The notes beneath the pieces are model-generated. The model saw only the letters and a list, made by a program, of their open reading frames with translations, did no database searches and was not told the origin of the DNA. Positions 54,954 through 62,973 of a stretch of 64,000 bases of DNA are shown piece after piece; position 1 is the first letter of the stretch, and each line of letters starts with the position of its first letter. The translations under genes were made by a program, and so were the position numbers. This stretch comes from Streptomyces olivoverticillatus. GTDB taxonomy: Bacteria; Actinomycetota; Actinomycetes; Streptomycetales; Streptomycetaceae. The DNA lies in assembly GCF_014203555.1 (NCBI RefSeq), contig NZ_JACHJH010000007.1, positions 173,140 through 237,139 on the forward strand. Reading direction: 5' to 3'.

Positions 54954-57440
54954 TCAGTGGGTGCCGCGGGGCGTTTGGGCCAGGGCGAAGGCCAGCTCGG
55001 GGAGGTCGTCGCGCTGCCAGCCGAGCGAGGAGAGCAGGCTCAGGCCGTCGCCTTCGTTGTTGTGCGAGAGCAGGACCGAGCAGATGGTGACGGTGGCTTC
55101 CTGCCGCAGCCAGGTGTGCAGGTCGGCGTCGGCCGCGTCGTGCACGTGCCGGTGGCGGACGGTGAGTTCGCCGTAGGTGCGGGTCCACTCCGGCTCCAGG
55201 AGGTGCAGGACCTGGGTCTGCCGGCTCGCTTCGGCGCCGGCGCGGCCTTCTCGGTAGGTGCGGATGACGGAGTGGCCGCCGTCGATGAGCCGGAAGACGG
55301 TGAGGTTGCGGCGGAGCCCGCGTTCGTAGAGGGCGGCTTGCTGGATGAGGGTGGGCAGGATGTCGGGGACGAGCGCGGTGGCGCCGTCGCCGATGAAGGC
55401 GAGGACGTTGTCGTCACGGGTGAGGGCGACGGCGGGGACGGCCTGGAGGGCGTCGCCCATCAGGGCCCGTCCGTACCAGCCGGAGAAGCCGGGGCCGGTG
55501 CGCGGGAGGTTGCGGATGGCGGAGAGGCCGCCGCGGCCCACGTCGAAGACGCCGGTGTAGGTGTAGCCGGTGGTGCGGATGAGGTCGTCGAGGACGTCGT
55601 GGAGCCGCCGGAAGAAGTAGTTGGCGCTCATGGGCAGTACCGGCAGCCGGTGGACGACGTCGGAGGTGCTCTCCCGGGTGCGGGCGATGGCGTCGCGGCG
55701 GGCGGCGAGCAGCTCCGGGGAGATGTCGAGGCCTGCCCGGAGGGCGGTGAGGAAGGGCAGGGCGGCGGCGTGCACGGGGTGGTCGGCGAAGGGGGCGAGG
55801 TGGGCCCGCTCGTGGGTGACCTGCACGATGCGCAGCCGCCGGGCCAGGGCGGCGGGCGAGAAGGGGGTGGCGGCCTCGGCGATGCGGCTCTTGAGGAAGA
55901 GCAGGGCCTGTTCGCTGCGGGGCCGCAGCCGCCCGTCCTCGTGCAGGTAGTCGTGGACGCGGGCGGAGAAGGCGTACATCCCCAGGGTGCCCAGGTACTC
56001 CTCGACGGCTTTCCCGTCGCGGTACTTGGCGACGCTGCCCGGGTGGGTGAGGGAGTCGGCCAGGGCGATTCCGGCGCGGGCGGCGATGTCGTGGACGAGG
56101 CCGGATTCCTCCGCGTCGAGGGGGCCGCACTGCCACAGCAGACGGGCGGGGCCGGATTCGACGAGCCGGCGTACGGGTTCCAGGGCGCTCTCGGTGACGT
56201 CGAGGGTGGCGGCGGGCGGCCGGGCGTGGCTGCGGGCCAGGGCTTCGAGCCGGTCCGGTGAGCCCGCGGCGTCCAGGACGGCCGGGGTGGCGAGGAGGAA
56301 GACGGGGCCGCGGCCCGCGTGGTAGGCGGCGCAGGCCTCGGCGAGGCCGTCTTCGAGGCGGTCGGGGTCGTCGAGGTAGACGTGGGGCAGGCCTTTGGCG
56401 GCCAGGACGGCGCGGGAGTCCTCGGCGGCGTGCACGGTCCCCTGGAAGGGGTACCAGGCGCCGGGGGTGGTCTCGGCGCAGACGACGAAGCCGCGGGCCC
56501 GTGCGTCGCGCATGTTGGCCAGGGTGCCGCGGAATTCGTCGACCATGCCGCTGGTGACGACGATGAGGAAGGGTGCGCCGTCCAGCTGCCAGCGGGCCAG
56601 GGCGCCGCAGGCCAGGGCGTGTTCGCTGGGGCCGCGCAGGACCGGGTTGCCGGTGGTGGCGGCGAGGCGGTCGAGGTCGGCGATGGTGCCGGAGACGACG
56701 GAGCCGGTGTAGTAGTGCAGTCCCCAGGGGCCGCCGGGCTGCCTGCCGAGGAAGGAGTGCAGGGCGGTGGCGAGGGCGGAGGTGCCGGTGCGGGTGGCGG
56801 TGCGCAGCGCGGAGCCGGTGTGGCGCACCTGCACGTGGTCGGTGAAGGCGCAGACGACGTCGGCGGAGAGCACCCAGTCGTGGGCGGGCAGGGCGCGCAG
56901 TACGTAGGGCCTGGCGACGTGGACGCGGGCGGTGCCGGCCGGGGCCGCGGCGTCGTAGACGAGGGTGCCGTGGGCGGTGAGGGTGGAGCGCAGGTGCGCG
57001 GGCAGGTCGTCGGCGAGGGCGGCGAGGGCGTCCGGGAGCGCGCGGTCGAAGGGTTCGGTGCCCAGGCCCGCGCCGTCGGCATCGACGAGGAGGAGCGGGA
57101 GGGACTCGCCACCCGCGGGCGGAGGTGGCAGCTCGCGCAGGGCGCGGGCGGCGGCCGGGAGGGTGTCGGCGGTGACGTGGCGGAGCTCGGCTTCGGGCAG
57201 GGCGCGGTCGAGGTAGCGCAGGGCCCTGGCGAGGGTTTCGGCGTGGGCCGCGGGCGGCTCGGCACTATGTGAGCTCGATTTGAGGATCGTATTTCCGCCG
57301 TCACCGGGACCCAGCCGCCGACGGGAACCGGTGGTCAGTTCTCCGAGGGCGCCGGCGACGACGGCGTGAAAGGCTGGATGTTTTCCTACGGAAAGAATCA
57401 GGAATCGGTGTCCTAATTCCGGTGACGAGCTGGTGGGCAC
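54954..57440 (-). CDS. Large ThDP-dependent enzyme, PigD-like
   Basis: An 828-residue thiamine-diphosphate enzyme. The GTG at 57440 follows GGAGGA. A long N-terminal domain (about residues 1-240) precedes a PYR domain (GPSEHALACGALARWQL, with a candidate catalytic Glu). The PP domain carries GDG at 684-686 with a following N in the usual spacing (RRNLTVFRLIDGGHS). Large size, extra N-terminal domain and pairing with a PigE-like fusion recall PigD and the actinobacterial homologue SeAAS, which add decarboxylated pyruvate to enals or enones (Stetter reaction). This assignment is inference. Codon 9 is TTA, so expression may need bldA. First gene of a four-gene operon. Confidence 0.75.
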   Translation of the reverse strand: MPTSSSPELGHRFLILSVGKHPAFHAVVAGALGELTTGSRRRLGPGDGGNTILKSSSHSAEPPAAHAETLARALRYLDRALPEAELRHVTADTLPAAARALRELPPPPAGGESLPLLLVDADGAGLGTEPFDRALPDALAALADDLPAHLRSTLTAHGTLVYDAAAPAGTARVHVARPYVLRALPAHDWVLSADVVCAFTDHVQVRHTGSALRTATRTGTSALATALHSFLGRQPGGPWGLHYYTGSVVSGTIADLDRLAATTGNPVLRGPSEHALACGALARWQLDGAPFLIVVTSGMVDEFRGTLANMRDARARGFVVCAETTPGAWYPFQGTVHAAEDSRAVLAAKGLPHVYLDDPDRLEDGLAEACAAYHAGRGPVFLLATPAVLDAAGSPDRLEALARSHARPPAATLDVTESALEPVRRLVESGPARLLWQCGPLDAEESGLVHDIAARAGIALADSLTHPGSVAKYRDGKAVEEYLGTLGMYAFSARVHDYLHEDGRLRPRSEQALLFLKSRIAEAATPFSPAALARRLRIVQVTHERAHLAPFADHPVHAAALPFLTALRAGLDISPELLAARRDAIARTRESTSDVVHRLPVLPMSANYFFRRLHDVLDDLIRTTGYTYTGVFDVGRGGLSAIRNLPRTGPGFSGWYGRALMGDALQAVPAVALTRDDNVLAFIGDGATALVPDILPTLIQQAALYERGLRRNLTVFRLIDGGHSVIRTYREGRAGAEASRQTQVLHLLEPEWTRTYGELTVRHRHVHDAADADLHTWLRQEATVTICSVLLSHNNEGDGLSLLSSLGWQRDDLPELAFALAQTPRGTH

Positions 57441-57509
57441 GTCCGGTCCTCCGTTCGACTGAGCGCGAGGAGATGCCCTTTCCGGGCGCGAGGTATTGCA
57501 CCGGGGAAG

Positions 57510-57523
57510 TTGTCCGGCGACAA
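57510..57523. promoter_or_regulatory. Palindrome in the ThDP-gene promoter region
   Basis: TTGTCCGGCGACAA: arms TTGTC/GACAA around 4 bp, 70 bp upstream of the ThDP gene start. Confidence 0.35.
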
Positions 57524-57700
57524 TGGAGGCGGTCCCGGAAGTGGAATGTCCGGGCGCCTTCGATGGTGTCCTGCCGGGGTGACGGCGGCGTTTCCCCAGG
57601 GAAAACGCCGGGCGGCACGACAAAAGGATGCGAGGCGGCCGCCCTGCGCTCGCTACCACGATCTGGCGTGGTGCGGCAGGGGTACGGGCCGGATGCCGGC

Positions 57701-57744
57701 AAATCCCGGCAGGGATTTTACATGGCCGATGTACAGTGTTTACA
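57701..57744. promoter_or_regulatory. Cluster of abutting palindromes
   Basis: AAATCCC-ggca-GGGATTT (57701-57718) directly abuts TACAT-ggccg-ATGTA (57719-57733), which overlaps TGTA-N7-TACA (57730-57744). Possible operator array. Confidence 0.4.
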
Positions 57745-57778
57745 CGACGTTGCAGCGTGCATGTCTGGCCCCCGTGTG

Positions 57779-57799
57779 AAGCATTCTCTAAGCATTCTC
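57779..57799. promoter_or_regulatory. 11-bp-period direct repeat, SARP-box-like
   Basis: AAGCATTCTC occurs twice (57779-57788, 57790-57799), one helical turn apart. SARP regulators of Streptomyces bind direct repeats with this period; no clear -10 at the usual distance was found. Confidence 0.4.
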
Positions 57800-58044
57800 G
57801 GTGGGATCCCGCGTTCGCTTGCACTAGCCATCATTCATGATTCACAGACATGCGGTCAAGCCGCGCCGAAAGTCGATCAGGTGGCGAGTGTCACGCAACC
57901 GGACCGGGCCGTACGGAGTCTGTTACCCGATGCGGGATTACGCTGGCTGAACGTCCGATAAACGCCCCCCGAGGTCTCGATTCCGATGCACGGAGTTCAT
58001 GAATCCGCTTGATCGAAATGCTTCGGCATTGATTTCATACAGCC

Positions 58045-59109
58045 ATGACGAACTCGAAACTGCGGCGTAACGGCCGTGTAGTCGTCCTCGGCGGTTACGG
58101 TGCCGTGGGCCGGGTGACGGCCCAGGCGCTGGCCGGGCGCTTCCCCGGCCGGGTGGTCGTGGCCGGGCGGGACGGCGACCGCGCCGCGCGGCTCGCCGCC
58201 GGGAGCGGTGGCACGCTGCTGGCCGCCCAGGCCGACCTCGCCGACCCCGCCTCCCTGGAGCGCGCGCTCGACGGCGCGGGCCTGGCCGTCCTCGCCGTCG
58301 AGCCGCGCACCGCGGCCCAGCACCCGGCCCGGCTCCTCTTCGAGCACGGCGTCGGCCTCGTGGACGTGGCGGCCACGCACCGGATGATCCGGTGCGTCGA
58401 GCAACTGGGCGGTCTCGCCCGCTCCCGCGGGGCGACGGCCGTGCTGAGCGTCGGCGTCGCGCCCGGCCTGACCAATCTGCTGGCCCGCCGCCTCCACGAC
58501 GAACTGGGCGGCGCCGACCGGATCGACCTGTCCGTCCTGCTCGGCTCCGGCGAGGCGCACGGCAAGGACTCCGTCCGCTGGACGGTCTCCCAACTCGCCG
58601 AGGGGAACCAGGAGTCGGCGCGGCCGCTGCGGGCGGGGATGGGGCCCTCGGGCCGGGCGCGCATGCATCACGCCTTCCCGTTCTCGGACCAGTACACGCT
58701 GCGCCGTACGCTCGACGTGCCCGAGGTGACCACCCGGCTGAGCCTGGACTCGGGGTTCCTGACCGGCCTGCTGTTCGGGATGCGCGGGGCCGGTGTCTTC
58801 CGGGCCGCGCGGCTGGCCCGGCTCGAGGCGCCGCTCACCTCGGCGATCACCCGGGTGCACGTCGGCGGCGAGGACTTCGCGGTGCGCGCCGACGCGCACT
58901 TCCACGGCCGCCATGCGGCGCGGGCCCTGACGGCCCGTTCACAGACGCGCATCACGGGCCTGGTGGCGGCCGAGGTGGCGGCCCGGGTGCTGGCGGGCGG
59001 CCTGCCGGAGGGGGTGCACCACATCGAGCAGCTGGACTCCCTCGCCGACGTGCCCTCGGCGCTCGCCGGGGCGGGCCTGACCTCCTGGCGGATCGGCGCC
59101 GGGGCCTGA
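58045..59109 (+). CDS. Saccharopine-dehydrogenase-like NAD(P)-dependent oxidoreductase
   Basis: A 354-residue Rossmann protein. The dinucleotide site VVLGGYGAVGRVTAQAL lies near residues 14-30, and the middle domain contains SVGVAPGLTNLLARRL, typical of the saccharopine dehydrogenase/trans-acting enoyl reductase group. No membrane segment is certain (one hydrophobic stretch near FLTGLLFGMRGAGVF). It is divergent from the ThDP-reductase/aminotransferase-ACP-KS operon. A role reducing the imine or enamine product of that operon is possible, but this is only positional inference. No clear ribosome site precedes the ATG. Confidence 0.75.
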   Translation: MTNSKLRRNGRVVVLGGYGAVGRVTAQALAGRFPGRVVVAGRDGDRAARLAAGSGGTLLAAQADLADPASLERALDGAGLAVLAVEPRTAAQHPARLLFEHGVGLVDVAATHRMIRCVEQLGGLARSRGATAVLSVGVAPGLTNLLARRLHDELGGADRIDLSVLLGSGEAHGKDSVRWTVSQLAEGNQESARPLRAGMGPSGRARMHHAFPFSDQYTLRRTLDVPEVTTRLSLDSGFLTGLLFGMRGAGVFRAARLARLEAPLTSAITRVHVGGEDFAVRADAHFHGRHAARALTARSQTRITGLVAAEVAARVLAGGLPEGVHHIEQLDSLADVPSALAGAGLTSWRIGAGA

Positions 59110-59146
59110 CGCGGGCACCGCGCGAGCTCGGGGCGGGGCCACCGGG

Positions 59147-61369
59147 TCACCGGCCGGCCCCGCGCTGCTTGACGAGGGACGGGGCCGCGGACCCATCGAC
59201 CCCCTCTCCCTCAGGCTGCACCGGCTGCCGCACGGCCAGCCGCTCGCCCTCCATGTCGACCTTGGGCACGACCCGCTCCAGGAAGCCGGGGAACCACCAC
59301 GCGGCTCGGCCCAGCAGCGCCATCACCGCGGGCACCAGCGCCATCCGCACCACGAAGGCGTCGATGACCACCCCGACGGCCAGCGCGAAGCCGATGGGCT
59401 GCACGATCGGGTCGTGGCCGAAGGCGAAGCTGCCGAACACCGAGATCATGATGAGCGCGGCGGCCGTCACCACCCGTGCCCCGTTGCCGAAGCCGGAGAC
59501 CACGGCCGGGCGCGGCTCGGCCCCGTGGGCGCGCTCCTCCTTCATCCGGGAGACCAGAAACAGCTCGTAGTCCATCGCCAGACCGAAGAGGACCCCGATG
59601 AGCAGAATCGGAAGAAAGCTCACCACCGGCCCCGTCCTCGGCACCGGGAAGACGTCGGAGAGCCAGCCCCACTGGTAGACCGCGACCACCGCGCCGGTGG
59701 CGGCGGCGATGCTCAGCAGGAAGCCGGCGATGGCCTTGAGCGGCACCAGCACCGAGCGGAAGGCGAGGGCGAGCAGGATCAGCGAGATGCCCACGATCAC
59801 GGCGAGGAACGGCGGGAGGGCGTCACCGAGCTTCCTGGAGACGTCGATGTTGCCCGCGGTGGTGCCGGACACCGCGATGTCCACGCCGGACCGCCGCAGC
59901 TCCGGGCGCTGGTCCCGGATGCGGGAGACCAGGTCCGCAGTGGAGCGGGAGTCGGGGCCGCCTTCCGGAATGACCGGGACGGCGGCCAGCTTGCCGCTCT
60001 TGTCGAAGGACGGCGCGAGCGGTGTGGCGACGCCGGGTAACTGGGCCAGCTGCTGGGCGACTTGCTGGACGGCCCGGTCGGGGCGCTCGGCGCGGGAGGC
60101 GTCGACGACGGTGACCAGCGGCCCGTTGAAGCCCTGCCCGAAGCCTTCGCTGACGAGGTCGTAGGCCTTGCGGGCGGTGGTGCTCCTGCCGTACGAGCCG
60201 CCGCCGGGCAGGCCCAGCCGCAGGTCCTTCGCAGGGATGGCCACGGCGCCGACGGCCACCAGGCAGGCCAGCAGCACGGCCACCGGCCGCCGCACGACGA
60301 AGCGCCCCCAGCGCTCCCCCGCACCGGGCCCGGCACCGGCCGCCCGCTTCCGCAGCCCCGGCACCGGCAGCCGTTCGACGGAGCGTCCCGCGTAACCGAG
60401 CAGCGCGGGAAGGAGGGTGATGGCGACCAGCATGGCGATGACCACGGCCCCGGCGGCGGACAGGCCCATCACCGTCAGGAACGGCACCCCGGCCACGGCC
60501 AGCCCAGCCAGTGCCACGACCACCGTCGCGCCCGCGAAGACCACCGCGCTGCCCGCCGTGCCGCCCGCCCGCGCGGCGGCCTCCTCCGGCGCCATCCCCT
60601 CGGCCAGGTTCTGCCGGTGCCGCGAGACGATGAACAGGGCGTAGTCGATGCCGACCGCCATGCCGATCATCAGGGCCAGCACCGGCGCGGTGGAGATGAC
60701 GTCGAACGCGCCGGTCAGCGCGAGCAGTCCGGCCATTCCCACGCCCACGCCGACGACGGCGCTCGCCAGCGGCAGCCCCGCGGCGACGAGCGAGCCGAAG
60801 GTGATCAGCAGGACGAGCACGGCGACCCCGACGCCGATAACCTCACCGCCCTCCACCTGCACGGTCGGGGTGTAGGCGTCGCCGCCGAACTCCACTTGCA
60901 GCCCGGCGTCGCGGGCGCTCGCCCCGGCCTTGCGCACGGCATCCCTCGGCCCGTCGCCCAGGTCACGCAGCTTCTTGTCGAAGACGACCTGGGCGAGGGC
61001 GATCCGGCCGTCGCGCGAGACGGCCTGGGAGGCGAACGGTTCGCGGACGCCCGCCACGCCCTCGGCCCTGCCGATGGCCGCGGCGGCCGTCCCGACCGCC
61101 TTGCGGTGCTCGGGGGTGGTCAGCGTCTCGCCCTTGCGGGCGGCGAAGACGACTTGGGCGGAGGCGTTCGCGTACTCGGGGAGGGTGTCCGCGATGCGGT
61201 CCAGGGCCCGCTGCGCCTCGGTGCCGGGCACCCGGAACTCGTCGCTCGTCTTCCCGGAGAACGCCGCCGCCAGGCCGCCGAGGCCTATCAGCAGCGCCAG
61301 CCAGATCGCCAGGACGGCCGTGCGGCGGCGGTAGCAGGACCGGGCCAGGCGGTAGAGGAACGTGGCCAT
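59147..61369 (-). CDS. MMPL-family (RND) transporter
   Basis: A 740-residue membrane exporter with 12 predicted helices in two halves, each starting with one helix and a ~160-residue external loop. MMPL signatures are present in both halves: MIGMAVGIDYALFIVSRHRQ and LLIGVLFGLAMDYELFLVSR, each with the Asp-Tyr proton-relay pair. The ATG at 61369 follows GGAGG. It is divergent from a TetR regulator. It may export a lipid or the product of the neighbouring cluster, or act in drug efflux. Confidence 0.93.
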   Translation of the reverse strand: MATFLYRLARSCYRRRTAVLAIWLALLIGLGGLAAAFSGKTSDEFRVPGTEAQRALDRIADTLPEYANASAQVVFAARKGETLTTPEHRKAVGTAAAAIGRAEGVAGVREPFASQAVSRDGRIALAQVVFDKKLRDLGDGPRDAVRKAGASARDAGLQVEFGGDAYTPTVQVEGGEVIGVGVAVLVLLITFGSLVAAGLPLASAVVGVGVGMAGLLALTGAFDVISTAPVLALMIGMAVGIDYALFIVSRHRQNLAEGMAPEEAAARAGGTAGSAVVFAGATVVVALAGLAVAGVPFLTVMGLSAAGAVVIAMLVAITLLPALLGYAGRSVERLPVPGLRKRAAGAGPGAGERWGRFVVRRPVAVLLACLVAVGAVAIPAKDLRLGLPGGGSYGRSTTARKAYDLVSEGFGQGFNGPLVTVVDASRAERPDRAVQQVAQQLAQLPGVATPLAPSFDKSGKLAAVPVIPEGGPDSRSTADLVSRIRDQRPELRRSGVDIAVSGTTAGNIDVSRKLGDALPPFLAVIVGISLILLALAFRSVLVPLKAIAGFLLSIAAATGAVVAVYQWGWLSDVFPVPRTGPVVSFLPILLIGVLFGLAMDYELFLVSRMKEERAHGAEPRPAVVSGFGNGARVVTAAALIMISVFGSFAFGHDPIVQPIGFALAVGVVIDAFVVRMALVPAVMALLGRAAWWFPGFLERVVPKVDMEGERLAVRQPVQPEGEGVDGSAAPSLVKQRGAGR

Positions 61370-61438
61370 TTCAGGGTGCCTCCAGGTGCGGACGTGCACA
61401 GAACGGAGAGATGCCTGCGAGCCCACCATACGCACGAC

Positions 61439-61458
61439 TTGGTCGCTCGACAAAGTCA
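61439..61458. promoter_or_regulatory. Putative TetR operator, MMPL/tetR region
   Basis: TTGGTCGCTCGACAAAGTCA shares 16 of 20 positions with 62904-62923 upstream of the GNAT gene. A shortened variant (TTGTTCGATGAAGTCA) follows at 61482-61497. Confidence 0.55.
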
Positions 61459-61498
61459 TTGGGTGAAGTCGGGCGAATAAGTTGTTCGATGAAGTCAC

Positions 61499-61528
61499 TT
61501 GAAGAAGGCGCTTTACCCGGTCGATACT
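61499..61528 (+). promoter_or_regulatory. Promoter of the TetR gene
   Basis: TTGAAG (61499-61504), 18-bp spacer, GATACT (61523-61528). The ATG lies 8 bases after the -10, so the transcript is probably leaderless or nearly so. Confidence 0.5.
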
Positions 61529-61536
61529 CTGGGGCC

Positions 61537-62175
61537 ATGGCCCATGTCCCCGCCGCCGAGCGGCGCCCCCAGCTCGTCCAGGCCGCCATCGACCTGATGG
61601 CCCGTGAAGGAGTCGACGCCGGGAGCACCCGCGCCATCGCGGCCGAACTCGGCGTGGCACAGGCGACGGTGCACTACACCTTCGGCACCAAGCGCGACCT
61701 GTACCGCGCGGTCATCGAGCAGTTGACGGCCGAGCTCGTCGAGCTGGTGCGCCGCGCGGCGCCCGACGGGCCGCACTTCGAGGAGTCGCTGCGCCTGATG
61801 GCCGGGGCGCTGTGGCAGGGGCTGCGCCAGCAGCCCGGCCGCTACCTGCTCTTCATCGAGCTGACGACGTACGCGCTGCGCAACCCCGAACTGCACGAGG
61901 TGCTGCGGGCCCACCAGAGCGACCTGGAGCAGACGGCGGCAAAGATGATCTCGGACGTCGCCGAGCGCGCCGAACGCCCCCTGGCCGCCCCGCCGGTGAC
62001 CCTGGCCCGCTTCTTCCTGGCGGGCTTCGACGGGCTCGCGCTGCGCCACCTGGTCATCGACGACGACGCCTCCGCCACGGGCCTGGAGCACCTGGTGGCG
62101 GCCACGCTGGCCCTCGCGGGCGAGGGGCGGGCCGCCACCGGGGCCGTGTTCAGTACGCCTGCACCAAGAGCTTGA
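61537..62175 (+). CDS. TetR-family regulator
   Basis: A 212-residue repressor starting at MAHVPAAERR, just after a promoter, which favours this ATG over the upstream open frame. The N-terminal HTH (about residues 8-55) reads LVQAAIDLMAREGVDAGSTR then AELGVAQATVHYTFGTKRDL. The C-terminal ligand domain is typical. It is divergent from the MMPL exporter, a common regulator-efflux pair. Its 3' end overlaps the GNAT gene tail by 26 bp. Confidence 0.9.
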   Translation: MAHVPAAERRPQLVQAAIDLMAREGVDAGSTRAIAAELGVAQATVHYTFGTKRDLYRAVIEQLTAELVELVRRAAPDGPHFEESLRLMAGALWQGLRQQPGRYLLFIELTTYALRNPELHEVLRAHQSDLEQTAAKMISDVAERAERPLAAPPVTLARFFLAGFDGLALRHLVIDDDASATGLEHLVAATLALAGEGRAATGAVFSTPAPRA

Positions 62176-62848
62176 GCCCCCGGCAGCCGAACAGCGCCTC
62201 GAAGTCCCGGCCGCGGTAGTCCGCCCGCACCTCGAAGCCGTTGCGCTCCCAGGCCCGTTGGGCGCGCACGTTGCCGTCCAGGCACATGACCTGCGCGTGC
62301 TCGCGGCCGCGCGCCCGGCCCAGGTCCAGCGCGTGCCCGAGGAGGGCGTCGACGACCCCGGCGCCCCGGAAGGACGGGAGGACGGCGACGTTCTCGATGC
62401 CCCACGCCCCCGCGTAGTCGCCCGGGACGCAGGAGGCGAAGACCGCCTGCCGGGCCGGCATTCCGGGGAAGACCCCTGCGCCGGGCCCGCCGTTCTCCGC
62501 GGCGGTCAGGGCGGCGAACTCCCCGGCCAGCGCGTCGATGCCCTCGGCCGCCGGGTCGAAGACGGTCAGGGCTCCCGCGGGGGTGCCGTCCACCTCAGCC
62601 ACCCGACAGCGGGACAGATGGCACCAGTGCGGCCGCGGTGAGCGGGCGAGCGCCCGCAGCACCTCCGTGGCCACCTCCACCGGCGCACCGAAGAGCACCT
62701 CCCAGCAGGAGCGGCTCAGATGCGAGGTGGCCGCTGTGATCATGGCCCATACGAAGAAGTCCAGGTCTCCTTCGTCCGCTTGCCGCACGGTGACGACGTG
62801 GGCCGGGGTCTGGGTCTCGGTCTGGATCCGGGTGCCGAACTGCCGCAT
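62150..62848 (-). CDS. GNAT-family acetyltransferase
   Basis: A 232-residue N-acetyltransferase. The acetyl-CoA loop region reads GIENVAVLPSFRGAGVVDAL (motif A, V-x-x-x-R-x-x-G-x-G/A), followed by AQVMCLDGNVRAQRAWERNGF (motif B). The ATG at 62848 follows GGAGG. The substrate is unknown. A 20-bp element matching the one before the TetR/MMPL pair lies upstream, so it may belong to the same small regulon. Confidence 0.88.
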   Translation of the reverse strand: MRQFGTRIQTETQTPAHVVTVRQADEGDLDFFVWAMITAATSHLSRSCWEVLFGAPVEVATEVLRALARSPRPHWCHLSRCRVAEVDGTPAGALTVFDPAAEGIDALAGEFAALTAAENGGPGAGVFPGMPARQAVFASCVPGDYAGAWGIENVAVLPSFRGAGVVDALLGHALDLGRARGREHAQVMCLDGNVRAQRAWERNGFEVRADYRGRDFEALFGCRGLKLLVQAY

Positions 62849-62903
62849 GACACACCCTCCTCGGAACGGAAGCGAGTCTCCCGGAACCGACCATACCGCC
62901 AAC

Positions 62904-62923
62904 TTGGTCGAGCGACCCAGTCA
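62904..62923. promoter_or_regulatory. Putative TetR operator upstream of GNAT gene
   Basis: TTGGTCGAGCGACCCAGTCA contains the perfect palindrome GGTCGAGCGACC apart from its central AG. It matches the element at 61439-61458. Confidence 0.5.
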
Positions 62924-62973
62924 AGCGACAAAAACCTTTGCCCGTCTGCCAGTGAGCCCGTCCGCCGGTGGGC

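Larger units (their letters stand above)
57441..58044. other. 604-bp divergent regulatory region of the PigD/PigE-like cluster
   Basis: No credible gene. It is A+T-richer toward the right and carries several short repeats: the palindrome TTGTCCGGCGACAA (57510-57523), adjoining palindromes at 57701-57718, 57719-57733 and 57730-57744, and an 11-bp-period direct repeat at 57779-57799. Both divergent promoters must lie here. Confidence 0.6.

Noticed and set aside
57422..57961. A 179-codon open frame in the divergent intergenic region
   Set aside because: Poor third-position GC bias, no ribosome site, no recognisable domain, and overlap with repeats that look regulatory.
59133..59163. Inverted repeat gcggggcc/ggccccgc between the convergent reductase and MMPL genes
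   Set aside because: It overlaps the MMPL C-terminal codons and has a long loop; support for a terminator is too weak.
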